Below the pieces are notes generated by a model. It was given only the letters and a program-made list of their open reading frames with translations. It was not told where the DNA came from and did no database searches. From contig CAVRVO010000029.1 of assembly GCA_963724625.1 (NCBI GenBank), positions 1 through 64,000 of the forward strand: a stretch of 64,000 nucleotides of DNA. The letters run 5' to 3'. The translations under genes were made by a program, and so were the position numbers. Below are positions 45,583-53,225 of the stretch, piece after piece. The stretch comes from DATBVX01 sp963724625. Its GTDB lineage: Bacteria; Pseudomonadota; Gammaproteobacteria; Steroidobacterales; Steroidobacteraceae. Positions within the stretch are counted from its first letter, which is position 1; every line of letters starts with the position of its first letter.

Positions 45583-46404
45583 CTACTGCGCGCGGCTGTT
45601 GGCCACCGGTTCCTCGATCCAGCGCAACGCCTCGTCCAGATCTTGCAGCAGCTCGTCACGTGCGCCGCCAAACCCGTGGTTTCTTGCTTCGACCTCGTAG
45701 AGCCGTAACGTCGACGTGTCCGGGCCGAGCAGTTGGCGCGATTCCGCCGCAGGAACGTAGCGATCGTTGGTCGACTGAATCACCGCGAGCCGCGTTGAGC
45801 CGAGGAGCCTCAGTGCGGGATAGATCTGGATCCGGCCTTTCTCGTCCACCTGGACGTCTGGTGCGCGCTCCGCTTCCGGCGCTTGCAGGTAGTCGGCCTC
45901 GCGCGTGAGCGCGATCGCGACGGCGCCGCCCACGCCGTCACGCAGTTCCGGGTGCAGAGCCGTGAATGCGACCATGGTTGCGCCGCGTGAGAAGCCGACC
46001 ACGATGATCGGAGTCGAATCGGCAAGGCCAAGATCGCGCTTCGCACGCGCGTATGTCTCTGCGAGCCCCCGCGCAGCCTCCGCCGTGCTCACGCTCGCTC
46101 CGGAGCGTTTGATCGGCTTGATGATCTCGGGCGCGTTGAATCCGGCAATTGCATAGCCCTGTTCGGCGAGATGCTCGAGCAGCTCGTGACTCGTGCCTTG
46201 CCAACCGGCATCGCCGGTCGCAAATACGATCAGATCACCAGGGTGCCGGGGCTGCACCGGGCGGACGTAGGTGAGGCGAATCTCGCGACCTGCCGCCTCG
46301 ATCGGTTGCTCCAACACGGTGTACGCACCGGGTTTCGATGCAAGACCGGCGCCGGCACAACCCGCAAGAAGGATCAGGAACGTGGCGGCGAAGAGTCTTC
46401 TCAT
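45583..46404 (-). CDS. VirJ/AcvB-like alpha/beta hydrolase lipoprotein
   Basis: A 273-residue lipoprotein (lipobox LLAGC) with an alpha/beta hydrolase fold of the VirJ/AcvB type: FATGDAGW near the start, GFSRGATM at the nucleophile serine, STNDRYVP for the acid and RNHGFGG for the histidine. AcvB/VirJ-like proteins act in the periplasm on lysyl-phosphatidylglycerol in Agrobacterium. A similar role in envelope lipid turnover is possible but unproven. It is divergent from the E1 alpha gene. Confidence 0.8.
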   Translation of the reverse strand: MRRLFAATFLILLAGCAGAGLASKPGAYTVLEQPIEAAGREIRLTYVRPVQPRHPGDLIVFATGDAGWQGTSHELLEHLAEQGYAIAGFNAPEIIKPIKRSGASVSTAEAARGLAETYARAKRDLGLADSTPIIVVGFSRGATMVAFTALHPELRDGVGGAVAIALTREADYLQAPEAERAPDVQVDEKGRIQIYPALRLLGSTRLAVIQSTNDRYVPAAESRQLLGPDTSTLRLYEVEARNHGFGGARDELLQDLDEALRWIEEPVANSRAQ

Positions 46405-46450
46405 GTTCCAGAGGCTTTCTTATAGACTGGTGGAGTATCGAAACTTCCGC

Positions 46451-46499
46451 GCGGTAGCGAATCTTACCGCTGTGGGGCCAGCGAAAACTCGGACGCTGG
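46451..46499. promoter_or_regulatory. two inverted repeats upstream of E1 alpha
   Basis: In the 130-base divergent gap between the VirJ-like gene and the first E1 alpha gene are GCGGTA/TACCGC (46451-46470, eight-base spacer) and CCAGCG/CGCTGG (46478-46499, ten-base spacer). They lie 36-84 bases before the GTG start. Either could bind a regulator. Arms of six bases can occur by chance in this GC-rich DNA. Confidence 0.35.
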
Positions 46500-46534
46500 G
46501 GATGACGAGCATTAATGAAAATTGAGGAAGGAAC

Positions 46535-47521
46535 GTGGCTTCACCGACGCTGGATGACTGGAAGCACATGTATCACGCGCTCTGGCGGATACGGCTGTTT
46601 GAAGGTCAGGTGCAGCGGCTCGCCGCCGCCGGCGAGATTCCTGGCTTCCCCCACCTGTCTACCGGGCAGGAAGCGGTTGCGGTAGGCGTCTGTGCGCATC
46701 TCACCCGCGACGATGTGCTGTTCACCAGCCATCGTGGTCATGGCCATGTGCTCGCCAAGGGGAGCGACCTTCAGGCTACATTCGCCGAGATTCTGGGCCG
46801 GGAAGAGGGCTTGTGCCGTGGTCGCGGCGGCTCGATGCACCTGGTCGATGCAGCCAATGGCGTGCTGGGCGCGACCGGTGTCGTGGCCGGCAACCTTGCT
46901 CTCGCTGCGGGTGCTGCGTGGGCGGCACAGGCGCAGGGCAAGCAGAACATCAGCGTGGTGTTCTTCGGCGACGGTGCGACGGGCGCCGGTGCGTTCCATG
47001 AGACGCTGAATCTTGCCGCGCTGTGGCGGCTTCCAGTGCTCTTCGTCTGCGAGAACAATGGTTATGCGGAGTTCACGAGTCGTGAGGAGCACTCCAACGT
47101 CACGCACGTGAGCAGCTTTGCGGCGCCCTATTCCATCCCCACAAAAACGATCGACGGTAACGACCTGCCCACCGTGTATGCGGCTGCGGGCGAGGCGATC
47201 GAAGTGCTGCGCAAAGGCTCGGGTCCGTATCTGCTCGAGTGCATGACATTTCGCATGGCCGGTCACTACGTGGGTGACGCTCAACAGTACCGCTCAAAGG
47301 AAGAACTCGCGGCGATCCGGGAGAAATGCCCGATCGAGCGGCTGAAGCGCCATCTCATCGAGCGGGGCGTCAAACAGGAAGAGCTCGACGCGACTGCCGA
47401 GCGCGCGAGACAGGAGGTGCAGCAGGCGGTCGAACGCGCGCGCGCCGGGGCGCGGCCCGACGCAGCGACCGTGCTCGAGGATGTTTATCGTTCACCGTCG
47501 CTCAACGCGATACCGGGCTGA
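46535..47521 (+). CDS. 2-oxoacid/acetoin dehydrogenase E1 alpha subunit (1)
   Basis: A 328-residue GTG-started protein preceded by GAGGAAGGA. It carries the thiamine-pyrophosphate motif from GDGATGAGAFHE to CENN at about 145-175 and resembles AcoA/PdhA-type E1 alpha. With the next two genes it forms an E1 alpha-beta-E2 set that oxidatively cleaves a 2-oxo acid or acetoin-like diketone to an acyl-CoA. No E3 gene follows, so E3 must come from elsewhere. Spacing to E1 beta is six bases. Confidence 0.9.
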   Translation: MASPTLDDWKHMYHALWRIRLFEGQVQRLAAAGEIPGFPHLSTGQEAVAVGVCAHLTRDDVLFTSHRGHGHVLAKGSDLQATFAEILGREEGLCRGRGGSMHLVDAANGVLGATGVVAGNLALAAGAAWAAQAQGKQNISVVFFGDGATGAGAFHETLNLAALWRLPVLFVCENNGYAEFTSREEHSNVTHVSSFAAPYSIPTKTIDGNDLPTVYAAAGEAIEVLRKGSGPYLLECMTFRMAGHYVGDAQQYRSKEELAAIREKCPIERLKRHLIERGVKQEELDATAERARQEVQQAVERARAGARPDAATVLEDVYRSPSLNAIPG

Positions 47522-47527
47522 GCTTTC

Positions 47528-48517
47528 GTGGAGCACACCTTCATCGAAATCCTGCGCCGCGCGCTCGACGAGGAATTGGCGCGCGACGCCTCGGTCTATC
47601 TGCTGGGGGAAGATGTTGCCGCCGGCGGAGCATTCGGCGTCACCAGGGGCCTCGCGCAGAAACACGGCGCTGAGCGCGTGCGTAACACGCCGATCAGCGA
47701 AGCGGCGATCACCGGGCTCGCAACCGGTGCGGCGCTGTGCGGCCTGAAGCCGGTACTCGAAATCATGTTCATCGACTTCGCAACGCTGGCGATGGATTGC
47801 CTCGTGAATCAAACCGCCAAGTACCGCTACATGTCGGGCGGCCAGCTCACCGTCCCGCTGGTGGTGCGTACGCAGGCGGGTGCAGCGGGAGGCGCAGCAG
47901 CGCAGCACTCTCAGAGCCTCGAGGCATGGTTCGTCCACGTTCCCGGTTTGGTCGTGGTGGCGCCCTCCTCGCCCGCCGAAGCCTACGGACTCCTGAAAAG
48001 CTCTATCCGGTCCGGCGAACCCGTACTTTTCATCGAGCACAAGCGGCTCTACACGATGAAAGAAGCACTGGCGGACGACGCCGCGTTGCCGCCGATCGGC
48101 AAGGCCCGCGTCGTGCGCGCGGGTAAAGATGTCAGCCTGATCGTGTATTCGGCGATGGTGCGCGATGCGCTGGAGGCCGCGGAGACCCTGGCAAGCGCCG
48201 GTGTCTCGGTTGAAGTCATCGATCTGCGCACGCTGGTGCCGCTCGACATGACAACCATCGCCACGTCGGTAAGCAAGACACACCGCGCGTTGATCGCGCA
48301 CGAAGCGGTGCGCAACGGTGGCGTCGGTGCCGAGATCGCGGCGCGCATCGGCAGCGAATTGTTCGATGAACTCGACGCTCCGGTAATGCGCGTCGGCTGC
48401 CCTTTCGCGCCGATTCCCTTCGCTCCAGAACTCGAGCGGGCGCTGCTCCCGGGCAGCAGCGACATCGCGCGCGCGGCCTGCCAACTGGTCGGCCTCGAAG
48501 TGCCGTCGCCGGAGTAA
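47528..48517 (+). CDS. 2-oxoacid/acetoin dehydrogenase E1 beta subunit (1)
   Basis: A 329-residue transketolase-type subunit starting at GTG. Typical segments are LLGEDVAAGGAFGVTRGLAQKHG, RVRNTPISEAAITGLATGAA and KYRYMSGGQLTVPLVVRTQAG, and the C-terminal domain has EVIDLRTLVPLD. It pairs with the preceding alpha subunit to form the thiamine-dependent decarboxylase. It is more like AcoB/BkdB-type beta subunits than AceE. Six bases separate it from the E2 gene. Confidence 0.9.
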   Translation: MEHTFIEILRRALDEELARDASVYLLGEDVAAGGAFGVTRGLAQKHGAERVRNTPISEAAITGLATGAALCGLKPVLEIMFIDFATLAMDCLVNQTAKYRYMSGGQLTVPLVVRTQAGAAGGAAAQHSQSLEAWFVHVPGLVVVAPSSPAEAYGLLKSSIRSGEPVLFIEHKRLYTMKEALADDAALPPIGKARVVRAGKDVSLIVYSAMVRDALEAAETLASAGVSVEVIDLRTLVPLDMTTIATSVSKTHRALIAHEAVRNGGVGAEIAARIGSELFDELDAPVMRVGCPFAPIPFAPELERALLPGSSDIARAACQLVGLEVPSPE

Positions 48518-48523
48518 CGAGAC

Positions 48524-49720
48524 GTGTCGTTGGTGGTCCAGGAAATACCGAAAGTAGGCCTCGTGATGGAGGCGGTCCGGGTCACCCGTTGGCTCAAGAA
48601 CGTCGGCGACACCGTGACCCAGGGCGAGCCGTTGGTCGAAGTTGAAACGGAAAAATCGGTTGTTGAGATTGAAGCGACGGTGAGCGGGCGCCTGGTCGAG
48701 ATCCTGGTGCAGGTGGGCGAGGAGGCAAGCGTCGGCGATCAGATCGCGCGCCTGGAAGCCGATGCGGCACAGCCGGCCCGCACGATGACGCCGAAGCCGC
48801 AGGCATCCGAACCTGAAGCCACGCGGCCCTCGGCCGCTGCATTCGAAACGGCCTCCGGGTCACGCGTCCGAAGTTCTCCCGTCGCACGCAAGCTTGCAGC
48901 CGAGCACGGCGTTGATCTCGGCCAGATCTCAGGCTCCGGACCGGGAGGACGCGTGCAGCTCGAGGATGTGAGACGAGCGATCAATACGGGAGAGAAAAAA
49001 GCGCCTTCGGTTCTGATGCCCGAGTCGCACGGCATGTCCCCGATGCGGCGCGCGCTGGCGCGTGCCATGACGCTGAGTAACGCGACCATTCCGCAATTCA
49101 TCGTCGAGCGTTCGGTCGACTGGACGGTACTGCAGGAACTGCGCGGCGAGCTTTCTGCCGAATTGACTTCAGGCTCGCCCAGGCTCTCGGTGAACGATTT
49201 CCTGCTGCAGGCGCTGGCTCGAGCACTGATCGAGCTTCCTGCAATGAACGCAACGTTCTCGGGAGATCCGATGTCGTCGGACTCTCGCCTGGTGCACGCG
49301 AGTGGTGCGCACATCGGCCTGGTAGTCGCCGTGGAGAACGGGTTGCTGGTTCCGGTTCTTCACGATGTTGAGCAGCTTGGTCTCGTGGAAGTCGCACGCC
49401 GCCGCCAGCAGTGTGTCGAGCGAGCCCTCAATGGTCGACTGAAGCGCGAAGAGCTCGATGGCGCGACGCTCAGTCTTTCCAACCTTGGCGCACGGGGGCC
49501 GGACCGCTTCACGGCGATCATCAATCCGCCCCAATCGGCGATTCTGGCGGTCGGCCGGCAACGAGACTGCGTCGTGCAGCGTAACGGCAAGATCGACGTG
49601 CGCCCGCTCTCGGAACTTACGCTGACGGTGGATCACCGGGTCGCGGACGGCCGCATGGCCTCGGACTTCCTCGGGCGTCTGGTCGAGATTCTCGAGCACC
49701 GCGACTGGCGTCTGGAATAG
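48524..49720 (+). CDS. dihydrolipoamide acyltransferase E2 component
   Basis: A 398-residue GTG-started E2. The lipoyl domain has the modifiable lysine in EVETEKSVVEIEA (about residue 43), then an Ala/Pro linker, a peripheral-subunit-binding domain (ARKLAAEHGVDLGQISGSGPGGRV) and the catalytic domain ending TVDHRVADGRMASDFL, with the HxxxDG active site. It forms the core for the E1 pair encoded upstream, and possibly also for the E1 pair encoded on the opposite strand just beyond its stop. Confidence 0.92.
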   Translation: MSLVVQEIPKVGLVMEAVRVTRWLKNVGDTVTQGEPLVEVETEKSVVEIEATVSGRLVEILVQVGEEASVGDQIARLEADAAQPARTMTPKPQASEPEATRPSAAAFETASGSRVRSSPVARKLAAEHGVDLGQISGSGPGGRVQLEDVRRAINTGEKKAPSVLMPESHGMSPMRRALARAMTLSNATIPQFIVERSVDWTVLQELRGELSAELTSGSPRLSVNDFLLQALARALIELPAMNATFSGDPMSSDSRLVHASGAHIGLVVAVENGLLVPVLHDVEQLGLVEVARRRQQCVERALNGRLKREELDGATLSLSNLGARGPDRFTAIINPPQSAILAVGRQRDCVVQRNGKIDVRPLSELTLTVDHRVADGRMASDFLGRLVEILEHRDWRLE

Positions 49721-49764
49721 CGCGCGCTGCAGCCCAAGGTGCGACGCGCACCGCTAGCGAACCG

Positions 49765-50733
49765 TTACTTGCGACCCTTGAGCACGCTTCGAACGCCGGC
49801 CATGATCCTTTCCTCGTCGGGAATCACATAAGCCTCGAGCGGCTCGCTATAGGGCACGGTTGCATCGCGTGCGTTCACCTGCACGATCGGCGCCTTCAGC
49901 GACGAAAACCCGTGTTCCGCGACATCGCCGGCGATGATGCCGCCGACGGTAGCGTGCCGCGGTGCCTGATCGACGACGACCAGACGTCCCGTCTTGGCGA
50001 CCGACTTCAGGATAGCGTCGAGATCCACGGGCGCGACCGTGCGTGGGTCGATGACTTCCGCCTGGATCCCTTCCTTGGCCAGTTTCTCGGCGGCGGCGAG
50101 CGAACGCGGAACCATCCAACCGGTCGCGACGATCGTGACGTCGCCGCCGGAACGTCGGACCTCGGCCTTGCCGAACGGCACCAGGTGCTCACCATCCGGC
50201 ACTTCGCCATGTTCGAGTGTGAGCAGGTAGTGGTGCAGGAACACGACCGGGTTGTCATCACGGATTGCCGTCGCCATCAATCCTTTCGCATCGGCAGCGG
50301 TTGACGGAACGACGACTTTGAGGCCCGGGACTCCCATGAAAAGTGCTGCGAGTGAGCCGGTGTGTTGCCCTGCCCAGCCGCAGGCGAAGCCGAATCCGGC
50401 TTTGAGCACGAGGGGCACTTTCACCTGCCCTCCGGACATGTACCGGAAGCGCGGCGCTTCGTTGACCACCTGGTCCATGGCAACGAGCATGAACTCCGCC
50501 ATGTAAAGCTCGACCACCGGGCGCAGGCCCGCCATCGCCGCGCCGATCGCGATCCCGATCTCAGCGGTTTCGGAGATGGGCGTCACTCGTACTCGGTCGT
50601 GCCCATAGGCGGCAAGGAACTGGTGGTTCTCGGTCGTCGCCATGTTCTGGCCGAAGTACAGGACGCTCGGATCGCGCTGCATCTCCTGGTGGATGCCAGC
50701 ATCGATCGCGGCAATAAATGGAAGCTGTGCCAT
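49765..50733 (-). CDS. 2-oxoacid/acetoin dehydrogenase E1 beta subunit (2)
   Basis: A 322-residue transketolase-type beta subunit, paralogous to the one at 47528 but clearly divergent: FGQNMATTENHQFLAAYGHDRVRVTPISE and FRYMSGGQVKVPLVLKAGFG. It converges on the E2 gene with 44 bases between stops. It is 14 bases downstream of its own alpha subunit. No second E2 is near, so it may share the neighbouring one. Confidence 0.9.
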   Translation of the reverse strand: MAQLPFIAAIDAGIHQEMQRDPSVLYFGQNMATTENHQFLAAYGHDRVRVTPISETAEIGIAIGAAMAGLRPVVELYMAEFMLVAMDQVVNEAPRFRYMSGGQVKVPLVLKAGFGFACGWAGQHTGSLAALFMGVPGLKVVVPSTAADAKGLMATAIRDDNPVVFLHHYLLTLEHGEVPDGEHLVPFGKAEVRRSGGDVTIVATGWMVPRSLAAAEKLAKEGIQAEVIDPRTVAPVDLDAILKSVAKTGRLVVVDQAPRHATVGGIIAGDVAEHGFSSLKAPIVQVNARDATVPYSEPLEAYVIPDEERIMAGVRSVLKGRK

Positions 50734-50747
50734 GGTTCAACTCCGGC

Positions 50748-51776
50748 CTAGGCGTAGATGTTTTCGAGCGCGGACTCGAGCTTGGGGAACGGGCTCTTGA
50801 TACCGAAGGCGACGGCGGCGTCCATCTCGCTCGCGACCTGTGCGCTGATCTGATCGGCCTTGGTGCCGCTCAAGACACCGCTCTGGACCAGGATGCCGCG
50901 AAAGCGCGGAACCGGGTCGCCGCGCAGTGCCGCTTCGTACTCCGCGCGATTGCCGAACACCGTGATGGCCTCATGCTCGGGGTAATGCAGTGGCACACCC
51001 GGTGGCGCAATGATGTTGCCGTGGGCCGAAAGACGATAGACCTTCGACTCGACCAGCGTGGGACCGGCGCCGGTGCGCGCCCTCTCGACCGCAGCGCCGA
51101 CCGTCGCATGCACGGCCAGCGGATCGGTTCCGTCCACGGTGACGCCCGGCATCGAGAACGCTTTCGCCTTGACCGAGAGCGGCTCGCCGTTGGCGGCATT
51201 CGCATCCTCCTGCGCGGTGGTCGTAACGACGTTATAGCCGTTGTTCTCCATGACGAAGATCACCGGAAGCTTCCACAATGAGGCAATGTTGAGCGTCTCG
51301 TAGAACGCGCCTTGCTTCGATGCGCCGTCGCCAAAGAAGCAGAACACGACCTCGCTCTTCTTGCGGATTTGCGCGGCCCAGGCGGCGCCCGCCGCGTGGG
51401 GAATGCCCGCACCGACAATCCCCGAGGTGCCGAGGAACCCGCGTTTCACATCGGTGAGGTGCATGGACCCGCCTAGACCCTTGCAGAGGCCATCCGCGCG
51501 ACCGTAGATCTCGGCCATCATCGCCTTCGGATCGCTGCCCAGTACCAGCGGATAGCCGTGGCAGCGGTAGGTGGCCAGGGCCGCGTCCCCGCTACGGAAG
51601 TGGCTGAGCGAACCGACGATCGACGCCTCTGCCCCATCCGCCAGATGGGTGTGACCGCGGATCACGCCCGGGTGCTCGGTGAAGGTCCGCTTGACGCATT
51701 CCTCGAATGCCCGGATGCGCAGCATCTGGGTGAAGATCCAGACCTGCCGTTCGGCGTCGGGTACCTGTACGCTCAT
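50748..51776 (-). CDS. 2-oxoacid/acetoin dehydrogenase E1 alpha subunit (2)
   Basis: A 342-residue E1 alpha with the thiamine site GDGASKQGAFYETLN to VMENN and the phosphorylation-loop-like YRLSAHG. The start follows AGGAG at good spacing. It is divergent from the FAD monooxygenase, with only 48 bases between start codons, which hold a palindrome. Co-control of the monooxygenase and this dehydrogenase pair is likely: ring or ketone oxygenation yielding an oxo compound that the complex then cleaves (inference). Confidence 0.9.
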   Translation of the reverse strand: MSVQVPDAERQVWIFTQMLRIRAFEECVKRTFTEHPGVIRGHTHLADGAEASIVGSLSHFRSGDAALATYRCHGYPLVLGSDPKAMMAEIYGRADGLCKGLGGSMHLTDVKRGFLGTSGIVGAGIPHAAGAAWAAQIRKKSEVVFCFFGDGASKQGAFYETLNIASLWKLPVIFVMENNGYNVVTTTAQEDANAANGEPLSVKAKAFSMPGVTVDGTDPLAVHATVGAAVERARTGAGPTLVESKVYRLSAHGNIIAPPGVPLHYPEHEAITVFGNRAEYEAALRGDPVPRFRGILVQSGVLSGTKADQISAQVASEMDAAVAFGIKSPFPKLESALENIYA

Positions 51777-51786
51777 GTGATCTCCT

Positions 51787-51806
51787 TATGATTGGCGAAA
51801 ATCATA
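51787..51806. promoter_or_regulatory. palindrome in divergent promoter, putative operator
   Basis: TATGATT at 51787-51793 and AATCATA at 51800-51806 form a perfect seven-base inverted repeat with a GGCGAA spacer, centred in the 48-base gap between the divergent E1 alpha and monooxygenase genes. The compact form fits a MarR- or GntR-type site. No regulator gene adjoins it. Confidence 0.5.
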
Positions 51807-51824
51807 GGTAATCGGGACCTGCCA

Positions 51825-53036
51825 ATGCAATCAGACCAGAGCGAAGTCCGTGATGTCGTAGTGGTCGGAGCCGGACCGGTCGGCTTGCTCACCGCGCTCG
51901 GCCTGGCGCAAGCGGGCCGCTCCGTCACGGTGATCGAGGCCGAGCCCGGCATCAACGATTCGCCGCGCGCAGCGGTGTACTTCCCGACGACCATCAAGAT
52001 CCTCGATCGACTGGGGCTGCTCGAGGATACGCTCGCGATTTCATTTCTGAGCAAGAGCTTTGCCTTCCACCTGCTCGCGAGCGGCGAGGTGGCTCGGATC
52101 GCCGATACGTTTCCACCGGATTCCCCCTACCCGTACAACGCTCATTTCGGCCAGCACCTGCTCGCGCAACTGGTGTTGAAGCATTTCAGTGCATTACCTG
52201 CGACTGAGATGCGCTGGAGCACGCGATTGGTGGGACTTTCCCAGGACGGATCCGGGGCCACGTTGATCGTGGAAACCTCGCAGGGACGCGAGGACCTTCG
52301 TAGCCGATGGGTGGTGGGCGCCGACGGAGCGCGCAGCACGGTTCGCAATCTGCTCTCTCTGCCATTCGAAGGGCACACCTGGCCGGAGCGGTTTGTCGCC
52401 ACCAACGTCAGTTACGATTTCGAGCGCTATGGATTCGAACCGGCGAACATGGTGGCCGACCCCGTCAACTGGGCGGTGGTGGCGCGCCTCGGCCGGGAGA
52501 ACCTCTGGCGAGTGACCTTTGAAGAGGACGCCAACCTGCCGGAAGACGACATCCCCCGGCGCATCGCCGAGCGGTATTCCGTCCTCCTTCCGGATCCCAA
52601 AGCGCCCTACCAGATCGTCGCTTATTCACCCTATCGCGTGCACGAGCGTTGCGCGCCCACGTTTCGCGTGGGTCGGACGCTGCTCGCCGGCGATGCGGCT
52701 CATGCCTGCAATCCGTGCGGTGGGATGGGCTTGACCGGCGGGGTCATCGATGCGGCCGCACTCAGCGAGGTCCTGGCGGCAGTACTCGCCGGCCGCGCAC
52801 CGGAGAGCGTGCTCGACTTCTATGCGACCGAACGACGTCGCGTATTTCTCGAAGTGAGCTCCCCCATCGCATCGGACTTCAAGCGCCGCATGTCAGAGAA
52901 GGATCTCACGCGCCAACGAGCGGATTTCGAGGAGTTTCGACGCCAGGCGGAGGACCCGGCGCGTCTTTCGCTGTCGACGGCGCTCAGCAAGCTGGTCGAA
53001 GGTCAGCCCATGCCCGTGAAGAGGTGCCGGGTTTAA
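51825..53036 (+). CDS. FAD-dependent aromatic-type monooxygenase
   Basis: The ATG at 51825 gives 403 residues; a TTG at 51792 is possible. It is a class A flavoprotein monooxygenase: VVVGAGPVGLLTALGLAQAG binds ADP-ribosyl, VVGADGARSTVR is the DG motif, and LLAGDAAHACNPCGGMGLTGG the GD motif. Members hydroxylate phenols or related rings with NAD(P)H. The last codons (RCRV and stop) lie inside an 80-base inverted repeat, so the original C-terminus has probably been replaced by repeat sequence. Confidence 0.9.
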   Translation: MQSDQSEVRDVVVVGAGPVGLLTALGLAQAGRSVTVIEAEPGINDSPRAAVYFPTTIKILDRLGLLEDTLAISFLSKSFAFHLLASGEVARIADTFPPDSPYPYNAHFGQHLLAQLVLKHFSALPATEMRWSTRLVGLSQDGSGATLIVETSQGREDLRSRWVVGADGARSTVRNLLSLPFEGHTWPERFVATNVSYDFERYGFEPANMVADPVNWAVVARLGRENLWRVTFEEDANLPEDDIPRRIAERYSVLLPDPKAPYQIVAYSPYRVHERCAPTFRVGRTLLAGDAAHACNPCGGMGLTGGVIDAAALSEVLAAVLAGRAPESVLDFYATERRRVFLEVSSPIASDFKRRMSEKDLTRQRADFEEFRRQAEDPARLSLSTALSKLVEGQPMPVKRCRV

Positions 53037-53098
53037 GTTATTTAGTTATCCCGCTCCGACCGGGTGGATAACTAAATAACTTAAACCCGGCACCTCTT
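53019..53098. repeat. 33-bp perfect inverted repeat (REPIN-like hairpin)
   Basis: Arms at 53019-53051 and 53066-53098 are perfectly complementary over 33 bases, starting AAGAGGTGCCGGGTTTAAG, with a 14-base spacer. Transcribed, this gives a very stable hairpin. It contains the stop of the monooxygenase gene and no transposase. It resembles REP doublets (REPINs) mobilised in trans by RAYT-type transposases, and would act as terminator or mRNA stabiliser here. I noticed no second copy in the window. Confidence 0.85.
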
Positions 53099-53140
53099 AG
53101 GTACAAAAGTGCGGCCGCTACATAGAGCGCTTGCGCCACG

Positions 53141-53175
53141 GGCGGCATCGAACCACCGACACGCGGATTTTCAGT
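53141..53175 (-). pseudogene. tRNA-Phe 3' fragment (possible att remnant)
   Basis: Read on the minus strand, the piece begins ACTGAAAATCC (the GAA anticodon loop) and continues through GTGTCGGTGGTTCGA to GCCGCC, matching the anticodon arm, variable loop and T arm of gamma-proteobacterial tRNA-Phe. The 5' half and a proper acceptor stem are absent, so it is not a functional tRNA. Such fragments are typical attachment-site remnants left by integrases that target tRNA genes. Identification is from recalled tRNA sequence. Confidence 0.65.
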
Positions 53176-53225
53176 GAGCCCAGAATTGGCCTGCTATTCC
53201 GCCAGACCTCCAATCAACCCGTAGG

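Noticed and set aside
49738..49752. GGTGCG/CGCACC hairpin between the convergent E2 and E1 beta genes
   Set aside because: A six-base stem without T tract is expected by chance at this GC content.
53135..53210. A complete tRNA gene
   Set aside because: The 5' half with D arm and a matching acceptor stem are absent; only the 3' part of tRNA-Phe is recognisable.
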